A DNA stretch of 64,000 nucleotides from Micromonospora tulbaghiae (GTDB lineage: Bacteria > Actinomycetota > Actinomycetes > Mycobacteriales > Micromonosporaceae): NCBI RefSeq assembly GCF_900091605.1, contig NZ_FMCQ01000007.1, positions 62,001 through 126,000 of the forward strand. Direction: 5' to 3'. The notes beneath the pieces are model-generated. The model was not told the DNA's origin. It ran no database searches and was given only the letters and a program-made list of their open reading frames with translations. A program made the translations under genes and the position numbers. Shown here piece by piece: positions 42,448 through 50,665 of this stretch (position 1 is the stretch's first letter; each line of letters begins with the position of its first letter).

Positions 42448-43352
42448 CCCACCTGACCCTCAAGGCCCGCCGGCAACGTGCCGCGCTCCTCGGCGGCAGC
42501 CTCGTCCTCGTTCTGCTCACCGCCTGCCATGCCGATCCACGACCGGCCGGCACCGGGTCCGCCGCACCGCGCCCCGCCAGCACACCAGCTGCAGCCGCCA
42601 CCGCCGCAGGGCTCACCGCCCAGCAGCGCCTGAACCTGCTCGCCGATACCATCAGCACCGCCCCCGCCGACACCACCGGCGGACTGCCCTACACCTACCT
42701 GCACCTGCAGAGCTGGACACGCGCGAGCACCACGATCGTCCGCACCGACGTACGGCGCTGGCGGCACGACGCGGACGGCTCCGGCCGAGAAATCATCCGC
42801 CGGGCACCGGACCTGCACGGCCTCAACCACCAGCCCACACCGCAGGAGCGCCAGGAGTTCAGCCGGGCCGTACCGCACACACTGCACCACGGCATCGGTG
42901 ACCTGCACCCCCACCTCCCCGGGGACATCCCCGCCAATCCCCGCGAGCTGATCCGACTGCTCGCGCCGCCCGCGCTGGCCGACGAGCCCGCCTACCCCAG
43001 GATCCTGACCAGCGGCATCGTCGAACTGGCCACCAGCCAGCACCTCAACCCACGGCAACGAGCGACGACCCTGCGCGCCCTGGCAGCGGCCCCCCACCTC
43101 ACCTACAAAGGCACGACAACCGACCTCGCCGGCCGGACCGGCATGTCCTTCCAGATCGTCGCCGACGGATCCACCTCGACGCTGCTCATCCACCCGGACA
43201 CCGGCGACCTGCTCGCCGCGACCGAATGGATCAACCGCGGACGCCGACCCGGCCTGCACTCCTACACCCTCCTGCTCGCCCACACCCGCACCCGCAACAC
43301 CGAAACGCCCACCTCACCTACCACCGCCGCAGCCGTGACCCGCCTGCGGTGA
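42444..43352 (+). CDS. Predicted lipoprotein (CU044_5270-like)
   Basis: This protein has 302 residues from ATG 42444. The signal sequence (RRQRAALLGGSLVLVLLTAC) ends in a lipobox with Cys about residue 29, so it is lipid-anchored outside the membrane. An Ala/Pro/Thr-rich spacer is followed by a domain (AATAAGLTAQQRLNLLADTI; YTYLHLQSWTRAST) resembling the CU044_5270 family of actinomycete envelope proteins. Function is unknown; it could bind the transported product or sense it. Its stop overlaps the GTG of the second GNAT gene. Confidence 0.75.
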   Translation: MTHLTLKARRQRAALLGGSLVLVLLTACHADPRPAGTGSAAPRPASTPAAAATAAGLTAQQRLNLLADTISTAPADTTGGLPYTYLHLQSWTRASTTIVRTDVRRWRHDADGSGREIIRRAPDLHGLNHQPTPQERQEFSRAVPHTLHHGIGDLHPHLPGDIPANPRELIRLLAPPALADEPAYPRILTSGIVELATSQHLNPRQRATTLRALAAAPHLTYKGTTTDLAGRTGMSFQIVADGSTSTLLIHPDTGDLLAATEWINRGRRPGLHSYTLLLAHTRTRNTETPTSPTTAAAVTRLR

Positions 43353-44125
43353 CAACCCGGCCAGCCGACGTGCCAGAGGGAAGGCTCAGCGGGGCGGGGC
43401 CCTCGTGGCCGGCGACAGCGGCTCTCCCGTCCACGACCGCCGGCCACCCCAACCAGCACGACGACAAAGGCAGCAAGAGAAAGGCAGGGCACGAGGTGCC
43501 GCACCACATCCGGGCCGCGCGGTGGCGCGAACAGGACATCGTCGCCACGGTGATCGCCGAGGCCCTCCAACCCACTTCCATCGCCGCCTGGCTGATACCC
43601 GACCAGGAACAACGAGGCCGAGTCTTGGCCGACGTCGTCGCCATCTGGGTCGAACACGCCATGCTCTACGGCGACGTCCACGTCACCAGCGACCTCACCG
43701 CCGCCACCGTCTGCTTCCACCAATACGGGCCCGTTCCACCACCGGCCGACTACGCCACGCGCCTCGCCACAGCCGCCGGCCCACACGCCGAGCGCTTCCG
43801 TCTCCTGGACGACATCATGGACAGCCGGCAACCGACCACGGCGCACTACCATCTCGCCTTCCTGGCCGTGCGCCCCACGCACCAGCGGACCGGCAAGGGC
43901 CGGGCGCTGACGGAGCACCTGCGCTGCCGGCTCGACCTCATCGAACTGCCGTCCTGGACCCTCACCCTCCCAGCCGGGCAACACCTCCTCGCCCAGGCCG
44001 GTTACGACGCTGACCACGCGATCGTGCGCCCGGCCGAGGACGTGAGCATCCAACCGATGTTCCGTCGCCCCGGCCAGCGCGACCAGACCGCCACCGCAGT
44101 GCTCCGCTCGGGAGTGTGGATCTAA
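43349..44125 (+). CDS. GNAT-family acetyltransferase 2 of the amine operon
   Basis: This protein has 258 residues from GTG 43349, overlapping the lipoprotein stop (GTGA). After a disordered 45-residue N-terminus, the GNAT fold shows HYHLAFLAVRPTHQRTGKGRALTEHL (about 165-190), with the acetyl-CoA loop Q-R-T-G-K-G intact. LLAQAGYDADHAI closes the fold. It is related to the degenerate copy at 35440. The stop codon TAA (44123-44125) lies within the left inverted repeat of the IS256 element, so the insertion may have clipped the native C-terminus. Confidence 0.8.
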   Translation: MTTRPADVPEGRLSGAGPSWPATAALPSTTAGHPNQHDDKGSKRKAGHEVPHHIRAARWREQDIVATVIAEALQPTSIAAWLIPDQEQRGRVLADVVAIWVEHAMLYGDVHVTSDLTAATVCFHQYGPVPPPADYATRLATAAGPHAERFRLLDDIMDSRQPTTAHYHLAFLAVRPTHQRTGKGRALTEHLRCRLDLIELPSWTLTLPAGQHLLAQAGYDADHAIVRPAEDVSIQPMFRRPGQRDQTATAVLRSGVWI

Positions 44126-45490
44126 GGGTGTTTCCGGCCTGACCTGCCGGGCGTTGTGCCTGGTGAGGAGGGTGCCGTGATGACCGCGACACTGAACGAC
44201 CAGACCGGACGCAGGAAGCGGCCCGAGCCGTCGGCGGAGGCGAAGGCCGCCGCCGAGCTGGTCCGGGCAGCCAAGGAGCAAGGGCTGTCCCTGACCGGTC
44301 CGGACGGGCTGTTGAAGCAGTTGACCAAGACGGTCCTGGAGACCGCGCTGAACGAGGAGATGACCGAGCACCTCGGCTACGAGAAGCACGACCAGGCCGG
44401 TGTTGGTTCGGGCAACATCCGCAACGGCACCCGGTCGAAGACCGTGTTGACCGAGGCCAACGGGCCGGTGCAGATCGACGTGCCGCGGGACAGGGCAGGC
44501 ACCTTTGAGCCGCAGATCGTGCGCAAGCGGCAGCGGCGCCTGTCCGGGGTCGACGAGGTCGTGTTGTCGCTGTATGCCAAAGGCCTCACGACCGGGGAGA
44601 TCAGCGCGCACTTCGCCGAGATCTACGGGGCTTCGGTGTCGAAGGAGACGATCTCGCGGATCACCGACAAGGTCATCGAGGAGATGACCGACTGGTCCCA
44701 CCGCCCGCTGGACGAGATCTACGCGGCGGTGTTCATCGACGCGATCGTGGTCAAGGTCCGTGACGGGCAGGTCGCCAACCGGCCGTTCTACGCCGCGATC
44801 GGCGTCACCCTCGACGGGGAGAAGGACATCCTGGGCTTGTGGGCCGGCGCTGGCGGTGAGGGCGCGAAGTTCTGGATGAGCGTGCTGACCGACCTGCGCA
44901 ACCGGGGCGTCAAAGACGTGTTCTTCCTCGTCTGCGACGGTCTGAAAGGCCTCCGGAAGTGGTCACGAACGTGTGGCCGGCCACGATCGTGCAGACCTGC
45001 ATCATCCACCTGATCCGCAACACGTTCCGCCTCACCTCCCGCAAGTACTGGGACGCGCTCAAGCACGACATCAAACCGATCTACACCGCCGTCAACGCCA
45101 CCACGGCCCGGGCCGCGTTCGACGACCTGGCCGACAAGTGGGGCGACCGGTATCCGGCGGTGATCCGCCTGTGGGACAACGCCTGGGCGGAGTTCATCCC
45201 GTTCCTCGACTACGACGTCGAGATCCGGCGGGTGATCTGCTCGACCAACGCGATCGAGTCGTTGAACGCCCGCTACCGACGGGCAGTCAAGGCCCGCGGC
45301 CACTTCCCCAACGAGCAGGCCGCGTTGAAGTGTCTGTACCTGGTGACCCGGTCCCTGGACCCCACCGGAGCAGGCAGAACCCGATGGACGATGCGCTGGA
45401 AACCCGCGTTGAACGCCTTCGCCATCACCTTCAGCGACCGCTTCCCAGCCGCTGAAACCTACTAACCAAGATCGCCGGAAACACCCTTAG
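44122..45490 (+). mobile_element. IS256-family element (broken)
   Basis: Perfect 17-bp terminal repeats: CTAAGGGTGTTTCCGGC at 44122-44138 and its complement at 45474-45490. They enclose one transposase gene with a 1-bp deletion. No clear 8-9 bp target duplication is visible. It marks the 3' end of the amine operon. Confidence 0.85.
44180..45465 (+). pseudogene. IS256-family transposase, frameshifted
   Basis: The first part (ATG 44180 to about 44950) has the mutator-type core: GNIRNGTRSKTV, VDEVVLSLYAKGLTTGEIS and the first catalytic Asp in AVFIDAIVVKVRDG. The frame reads VCDGLKGL, then shifts because one C is missing near 44954 (GGCCTCCGG instead of GGCCTCCCGG). The rest continues in another frame from VVTNVWPATIVQTCIIHLIR, and ends with NAIESLNARYR carrying the catalytic Glu. 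Both halves are otherwise intact, so the lesion is recent or a sequencing error. Confidence 0.85.
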
Positions 45491-45802
45491 CGAGACAGGC
45501 CCCTCCGCTCGGCTGGCCGCCGTCACGATTCCCGAGCCTGACCCGCGATCGACAGTTTGTTCGGGCCCGCTGCGGGGGTCTGGGATCGGCCCCTCGCGGC
45601 CTAGCCGGCGTGGCGCGGGGCAGGAAGGCCGAACTTGTCACCGCCGAGTTGACGTCGGGGGACCAGGCCCGTTCCACGATGTGCGGACTGACGGCGGAGA
45701 TGGGCTTCGGGGAGAGGAGTGGTTGACCGGCAGCCGAAGGCGCAAGGACAGCGGCGACGGCGGGGCCAGCGATGAGAGCCGTTCAGGGCCTAACCTGACG
45801 CG
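45491..45802 (+). other. Gene-free stretch after the IS256 element
   Basis: This 312-bp stretch contains a short plus-strand frame ending near 45726 (GRKAELVTAELTSGDQARST) that may be the truncated 3' end of a gene cut by the insertion. TAACCT at 45791-45796 is a likely -10 for the gene at 45803. Nothing else is recognisable. Confidence 0.35.
45791..45796 (+). promoter_or_regulatory. -10 element, leaderless start at 45803
   Basis: TAACCT ends 6 bp before GTG 45803 with no ribosome-binding site between, as in four other genes of this window. Confidence 0.35.
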
Positions 45803-46111
45803 GTGTCGATCAGCAGCAGCGAGTTCGAGGCGTGCCGGCGGCTTTTCACGTACCGTGCGGGGATCTGGGTCTACCGTTTGGCGATCCTCTTGGCTGTTTT
45901 TCCGTGGCTGTTCCGGGCGGCGGGTGTGCGGCTGATGTCCCCACAGGGGGCGGCGATGATGGCTGCCGTTGGCTTCATCCTGGTGTTGGCCGGCCATCGT
46001 CTCGTTCTGCGCTCCCATCAGAGAGAGGGGTATCTCGGTGACGGCTACGACCCGTTGCGGCCGCCGGGCGGCCTGGTTGCCCGAGATGTGTTCCGCCTGA
46101 CGTATTGGTAG
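45803..46111 (+). CDS. Small two-TM membrane protein
   Basis: This protein has 102 residues from a probable leaderless GTG at 45803. Two hydrophobic segments (VYRLAILLAVFPWLF about 23-37 and AAMMAAVGFILVLAGHRLVL about 50-68) are separated by a short loop. A polar tail ends GLVARDVFRLTYW. There is no signal peptide. Function is unknown. Codon bias supports coding. Confidence 0.55.
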   Translation: MSISSSEFEACRRLFTYRAGIWVYRLAILLAVFPWLFRAAGVRLMSPQGAAMMAAVGFILVLAGHRLVLRSHQREGYLGDGYDPLRPPGGLVARDVFRLTYW

Positions 46112-46536
46112 CCGCATCGGTTCGACCAGCCTGCGGCGGTTTGCCGGGCTGGTCAGCCGAGCGGAACGACCTGCAACCGGCCCACGTGCCCGTTGCGTGC
46201 CCGATGGGGTGGGCGACGACCGTCAACTACGGTCAGCTCCCAGGTGTGACGGCCAGCATAGCGACGCAGCTTAAGCCAGGTGATTGCCGAGCGGCTCCCC
46301 ACCCGTTCCCCCACACTTCCTCAACCGCGTGTGGCCAGTCCGTATTCTGCCAGAGCTCGACAATCAGCTAACGGTCGGTCACCTGCCCTGACAGGCGAGA
46401 GGCCGCGGCGTCAGTCGTGTCTTCTGGACAGCCCTCGCCCAACTAACGTAGCCATTTATCGCGTCGCCACCGCCGCCGAGCTCGACGACATCGTGGCGCG
46501 TAGCGTCGGTCGCTGCGTTTCCCGGCCGCCCGCGTT
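46112..46536. other. Gene-free stretch
   Basis: This 425-bp gap lies between a plus-strand membrane-protein gene and a minus-strand nuclease gene. No frame shows convincing codon bias, and I see no clear hairpin terminator or repeat. It may contain decayed coding sequence. Confidence 0.3.
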
Positions 46537-47481
46537 TTACCCGTGGAATCGGGCGACGACGGGGGCATGGTCTGGTACGACGGCCTTCTCCCGGCTGCGG
46601 GTGGAGGCGCCGATGGAGGTGATGTCATCGACGAGGGAGTCGACGGTGGTCAGCTGGAGTTGGAGGTCGCGGGTTGCCAGGATGTGGTCGATGAGTTCGC
46701 CGTTGCCTTGGTAGATGCGGGAGTATGCGCCGGTTGGGGGGAGGCGTCGTCCGAGGTTGTACAGCCGGACGGCGTCGCCTTTGTCGGGGCGGTTGACGTC
46801 TCCGTCGGCTGGGCCTTCGAGCAGGACGGTGGTGATGGCGTCCGGGCCGTCGTTGAGGTCGCCGCAGAGGACGGTCGGCATGCCTGGTTGGCCGTCTATG
46901 GCGGCCGCGGCGAGGGTCTCGTTGAGGTGTACGCGAAGGGCGACGGCTTCGGCGGTGCGCCGCAGGAGGGCGTAGCCGGCGCCGCGAGCGCGTTCGTCTT
47001 CGTTGAGGGGGTAGCGTCGCCCGCCCGGGTAGGTGAGCAGTTTGCTCTTCAGGTGCGCGGTCAGCAGCCGCAGGCCGGCGCCGCCGCAGTCGACGTGTAC
47101 CTGAAGCGCTCCGCGTCCCATGTGGGTGAGGGTGTCGCCGTCGACGTCGGGGACCGCAGGCAACCCGGAGGGCGGCAGCGCGAGGATCTGCGCTTCTTCG
47201 GTGAGGGGATGCCGGGCGAGGACGGCGACGCGGATGCCGCGGCTGTCCGGGTGGGAGGACACGACGGCCTGCCAGGGCTCACCGAGGGCAGCCCGCAGGT
47301 CCTGTGCGGCCCGGAGGCTGCCGATCTCTTGGAGGGCGACGACGTCGGCGCCGGTGCCGGCGATCAGACCGGCGAGGTAGGTGAGTTTCGCGGTGTAGGT
47401 GTCGGCCGCCGACGTGTCGGTGTCCTCGGGTGGGAACAGGTTCTCGACGTTCCATGTCATGACGATCAGGTTGTTGGCCAC
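46537..47481 (-). CDS. Endonuclease/exonuclease/phosphatase-family protein
   Basis: This protein has 314 residues from GTG 47481, which follows GGGAGCGACG; a longer upstream frame lacks coding character. EEP motifs are complete: MTWNVENLF (Asn), VVALQEIGS (Glu), LLTAHLKSK (His), CGDLNDGPDA (Asp/Asn) and VPDHAPVVA (Asp-His). There is no signal peptide, so it is likely cytoplasmic. Family members cut DNA, RNA or phosphoester lipids; no substrate-defining feature is visible. It stands alone, divergent from the secreted HNH nuclease at 47754. Confidence 0.8.
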   Translation of the reverse strand: MANNLIVMTWNVENLFPPEDTDTSAADTYTAKLTYLAGLIAGTGADVVALQEIGSLRAAQDLRAALGEPWQAVVSSHPDSRGIRVAVLARHPLTEEAQILALPPSGLPAVPDVDGDTLTHMGRGALQVHVDCGGAGLRLLTAHLKSKLLTYPGGRRYPLNEDERARGAGYALLRRTAEAVALRVHLNETLAAAAIDGQPGMPTVLCGDLNDGPDAITTVLLEGPADGDVNRPDKGDAVRLYNLGRRLPPTGAYSRIYQGNGELIDHILATRDLQLQLTTVDSLVDDITSIGASTRSREKAVVPDHAPVVARFHG

Positions 47482-47753
47482 CGTCGCTCCCGGAATAGCA
47501 GGTGTCGTGCCAGCCTGAGAGTCGCACTCTAGGGCGTCGGATTGTCGCTGATCGCCAGTTCGTCGCCATCTCGACAGGCGCGATCGGCGGCGGGGCAGCG
47601 GACCGGCGAGTTCGCCCGGGGCCGGTGGCGCGGACAGGGAATGGCTGTGATCAGTGTTCGTGGGAGCCTTCCCACTCTTCACAGTGGTGACCGTCGATCG
47701 ACATGATGGGGCGAGATGGTCGCTGTCCACGACGGATGCCCGAGGAGGCCCTC

Positions 47754-48428
47754 ATGCGACTCACCCGACGACTCGCCACATCTGCGTTGGCGCGGCGTGC
47801 CATAGCCGGAGCAGCGGTGGCGGTGGTCGCCAGCGCTGGCCTGGTCGCCGTCGACGCCTCGGTGGCTTCGGCGACACCGCCCGGTATTCCGTCCAAGGCG
47901 AGCGCCCAGTCGCAGCTCAACGCTTTGACGGTGAAGAGCGAGGGGTCGACGAGCGGGTACTCCCGGGATCTGTTCCCGCACTGGATCACCATCAGCGGGG
48001 CCTGCAACACCCGCGAGACGGTCCTCAAGCGCGACGGCACGTCCGTGGTCACCGACAGCAGCTGCGCGGCGACCTCCGGCCGCTGGTACAGCCCGTACGA
48101 CGGCGCAACCTGGACCGCCGCCTCCGACGTCGACATCGATCACGTCGTGCCCCTCGCCGAGGCGTGGCGCTCGGGCGCCAGCGGCTGGACGACTAGCCGG
48201 CGGCAGAGCTTCGCCAACGACCTGACCCGCCCGCAGCTGATCGCCGTAACCGACAACGTCAACCAGGCCAAGGGCGACCAGGACCCCTCCACGTGGCAGC
48301 CACCGCTGTCGTCCTACCGGTGCACCTACAGCAAGATGTGGATCACCGTGAAGTACAACTGGGGGCTGAGCCTGCAGTCGTCCGAGAAGTCCGCCCTGCA
48401 GAGCATGCTGAACACCTGCAGCTCCTGA
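47754..48428 (+). CDS. Secreted HNH-family nuclease (DUF1524-like)
   Basis: This protein has 224 residues from ATG 47754, placed by the GAGGAGG ribosome-binding site; an in-frame start at 47703 is less likely. A twin-Arg-containing signal region and hydrophobic core (ARRAIAGAAVAVVASAGLVAV) end in SVASA-TP, a likely signal peptidase site. The mature part has DVDIDHVVPLAEAW, the HNH/DUF1524 core, with paired cysteines for disulphides. LTRPQLIAVTDNVNQAKGDQDPS is the conserved continuation. Probable role: extracellular DNA degradation in nutrition or competition. Confidence 0.85.
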   Translation: MRLTRRLATSALARRAIAGAAVAVVASAGLVAVDASVASATPPGIPSKASAQSQLNALTVKSEGSTSGYSRDLFPHWITISGACNTRETVLKRDGTSVVTDSSCAATSGRWYSPYDGATWTAASDVDIDHVVPLAEAWRSGASGWTTSRRQSFANDLTRPQLIAVTDNVNQAKGDQDPSTWQPPLSSYRCTYSKMWITVKYNWGLSLQSSEKSALQSMLNTCSS

Positions 48429-48731
48429 CGCCCCAAGGAGTCCGCGCGCTCACAGCCCCACACGTCGCCGCCGGGCGGGCTACGACTGAAAGCACGTGCG
48501 GGCTTCCGAAGCGAGGAAGCTGATCACCGGATGCCAGTGACGCTGTCATCGGGCGGCAAGCTCAACCCCCGGGCTTGCCGCCTCCACGCCGACACTGGCA
48601 GCTGCGACGACAACGGCGGTGGAGCGAGCCATATGACGACCCCATCCGGACGGCTGAGTGGCTGCCGGTCGATAGCGTTGGATCTATGGGGTGAGAGGGC
48701 GTAGCCCGGCGGGGATCTAAGGGAGGGGCGT
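48429..48731 (+). other. Gene-free stretch
   Basis: This 303-bp gap after the secreted nuclease has no frame with convincing codon bias, and no strong hairpin stands out. AAGGGAGGGG just before 48732 is the ribosome-binding site of the next gene. Confidence 0.3.
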
Positions 48732-49076
48732 ATGGAACCGTGGTCCGTGGCGCAGGTGGACCAATGGCTCGACTGGGTGCACGACCGCCACGACGAGTTC
48801 GACTACCGCTACATCTACTTCGCGTACCTGGCGGCTCGTGCGCCTGATCCGCGTGACGACGAGATCACCCTGACTGTTGAGCCCGACGGTGGTGTCAGGT
48901 TGCAAGCGGGCAACGACGACCGTGGACTGCGGCTGGCGAACGACGACGAACGGACCCAGTTCGTCAATCACCTACAGCGTCGGTACTGCCGAGACCGATA
49001 CCCGAGCATGCGCGAGTGGGAGCAAGCCCGGCATGCTGACTTCCTTGAAGAAGCCCAGTGGCGGTACGGACGGTAA
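48732..49076 (+). CDS. Hypothetical acidic protein
   Basis: This 114-residue protein starts at ATG 48732 behind AAGGGAGGGG. It is highly acidic and aromatic-rich (WLDWVHDRHDEFDYRYIYF), with a helical C-terminus (MREWEQARHADFLEEAQWRY). There is no membrane segment. The size and character resemble small immunity-type or uncharacterised actinomycete proteins, but no toxin gene lies next to it. Function unknown. Confidence 0.65.
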   Translation: MEPWSVAQVDQWLDWVHDRHDEFDYRYIYFAYLAARAPDPRDDEITLTVEPDGGVRLQAGNDDRGLRLANDDERTQFVNHLQRRYCRDRYPSMREWEQARHADFLEEAQWRYGR

Positions 49077-49299
49077 TACGCGCTCCCATAGCCCACCAGC
49101 GCGGGTCGGCGGTGGGATGCCGCCGCAACTCCTGTGACGGAGCGGTGCGTGCCTGCAGCACTGTGCAGGCCAAGTGGTCAGCACACAGGCCGCATGAGCC
49201 GAGCGGCGAGTATGTCGAAGCGAGGGAAACCGGATCTTCCCGCAGCCAAATGGCCATCGCCAAAGCGAACGCTATCGCCTGCAGACAGGCGCCCCCGCC

Positions 49300-49716
49300 T
49301 TAACCCGTGACGCTTAGCGAGTCACCCTGGTCGCTCGCTCGCTTGCGGGGCGGCGTCAACAGCTCGGCGAGCGCCGCGATCGCGGACGGCACCAGGCGGT
49401 AATAGGCCCAGACCCCACGCTTCTCCCGCTCGAGCAACCCAGCCTCCGTGAGGATCCGAAGGTGATGACTGACGGTCGGCTGGGAGAGGCCGAGCGGCGC
49501 GGTGAGGTCACTGACGGACGCCTCGCCCTCAGGAGCGGCCTGAATCAAACTGAGCAGTCGCAGTCGCAGTCGCAGTCGCAGTCGCAGTCGCAGCCGAGCC
49601 GGATCGGCGACGGCCTTCAACACTCCCGCGAGCCGTTCGGCATCGGCACGCTTGATCGGCTCGCCGGCAAGCGGCGAGACAGCAGGGGGCAGCGGTCTTC
49701 GTGATTCCCAAGCCAT
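49300..49716 (-). CDS. ArsR-family regulator with an expanded (Leu-Arg) repeat
   Basis: This protein has 138 residues from ATG 49716. The ArsR/SmtB winged helix is clear: AGVLKAVADPARLRL, SVSDLTAPLGLSQPTVSHHLRIL (recognition helix) and LEREKRGVWAYYRLV (wing). The segment after ADPAR, normally LRLLxLL, is expanded to six Leu-Arg pairs by a (CAGTCG)6 repeat at 49555-49590. No metal-binding CxCx motif precedes the HTH, so it may be a metal-independent member. The repeat falls in the helix leading to the HTH and could alter dimerisation or DNA binding. Confidence 0.85.
   Translation of the reverse strand: MAWESRRPLPPAVSPLAGEPIKRADAERLAGVLKAVADPARLRLRLRLRLRLRLLSLIQAAPEGEASVSDLTAPLGLSQPTVSHHLRILTEAGLLEREKRGVWAYYRLVPSAIAALAELLTPPRKRASDQGDSLSVTG
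49555..49596. repeat. Hexanucleotide repeat (CAGTCG)6 plus one variant unit
   Basis: Six perfect CAGTCG units (49555-49590) are followed by CAGCCG. On the minus strand they encode alternating Leu and Arg inside the ArsR regulator. Unit gain or loss keeps the frame and changes helix length by two residues. Confidence 0.9.
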
Positions 49717-49796
49717 GCATCTTGCACCAAACACCATCAACAAGCTGGCGGAACCCAGTACCAGACTTGAGCTACCGCCTGCGCACCCCAAAGTCT

Positions 49797-50144
49797 CTAC
49801 AAGATCCGGGGCGGTTCAGCTCGTCGACGAGCGTCACGACCGTCGCCGGGTCGGGTCGAGTTCCGAGGCGAAAAAGCCGACGCGGCCTTCAAGATCTCGT
49901 TGGCCCGCTTCAGCTCCGCGTTCTCCCGCCGTAGCCGCCGCAACTCCTCCAACTCGGAGGTCGTCGGCCGGTCGTCACGCTGACCCCGGTCGGCCTCGTC
50001 CTGGCGGATCCAGTTCCGCAACGCCTCGTGATGCACCCCAAGCTGGCGGGCCAGCTGGCCGATCACGGGCTTCGGGTGCGACTCCCGATACAAACGCACC
50101 GCACGTACACGCAGCTCATCGGGGTACTTCTTCGGTGCTGCCAC
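49797..50144 (-). pseudogene. IS3-family OrfA remnant
   Basis: GTG 50144 (preceded by GGGAG) starts an IS3-type HTH protein: YPDELRVRAVRLYRE, GQLARQLGVHHEALRNWI and a leucine-zipper-like ELEELRRLRRENAELKRANEILK. The usual continuation AFFASELDP is out of frame by one nucleotide at a T-run, so the normal C-terminus is lost. No OrfB follows. It is a fragment of an IS3 element beside the Trypco1 gene. Confidence 0.75.
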
Positions 50145-50311
50145 GGATGACTCCCTTCAGCTCCATCAGAGCATGATCGAAAGCCTCCGAGCTACCGGGG
50201 AAACCTCACCGCTGCGGTCTTTGCTGGACGGTGGTGACTCTGGGGTCGTGCGCCTTGCGCGGCTCCGCTACTCTTCGCGCGTGTTGCATTACGACTGGCG
50301 AGGAGTGCAGC

Positions 50312-50665
50312 GTGAACGAGGCAGCCGGAAGTATCGAGGTTTCGTCTGTGGTGCCGCTGCATGTCGACGGACACTTGATCTATCTGACTGGCGCAGTCCT
50401 AGACGCACACCAAGGTAGCGATGAGGTTGACGTAGCGTCCCGACCGCTTGATCTTGATCAGGCGCTTGCAGCATTGACGGCTTTTGCGACAAAAGTCGGC
50501 GATCGCCTTAAGCAGGCCGACGTCAGCCGACTGGCTGTCGAGTTCTCCTGCGAGTTCGCGGTTGAGTCCGGCAAGTTAGTAGCGGTGCTAGGGAAGGGAT
50601 CGACGAAGTCTGGCATCAAGGTCGGCCTTGAGTGGGACAGAACCAGGTATGAGCAGCCATGTTAA
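50312..50665 (+). CDS. Trypco1-like (CU044_2847 family) partner protein
   Basis: This protein has 117 residues from GTG 50312, with AGGAG six bases upstream. Strand VVPLHVDGHLIYLTGAV, helix LDQALAALTAFATKVGDRL, and strands RLAVEFSCEFAVES then VLGKGSTKSGIKVGLEW make up the compact domain that I recognise as the trypsin-co-occurring (Trypco1) type. Its 3' end overlaps the giant gene by 17 bp. In known conflict systems this domain accompanies trypsin-like proteases linked to NTPases, exactly as here. Likely role: substrate, regulator or recognition component of the protease. Confidence 0.75.
   Translation: MNEAAGSIEVSSVVPLHVDGHLIYLTGAVLDAHQGSDEVDVASRPLDLDQALAALTAFATKVGDRLKQADVSRLAVEFSCEFAVESGKLVAVLGKGSTKSGIKVGLEWDRTRYEQPC

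Noticed and set aside
34645..44125. Part of a polyketide or non-ribosomal peptide cluster
   Set aside because: No KS, AT, adenylation or carrier-protein motifs are present; the enzymes are free-standing amine-modifying types.
49555..49596. CRISPR-like repeat
   Set aside because: It is a 6-bp tandem microsatellite without spacers, inside a coding region. No CRISPR array or cas operon occurs in the window.
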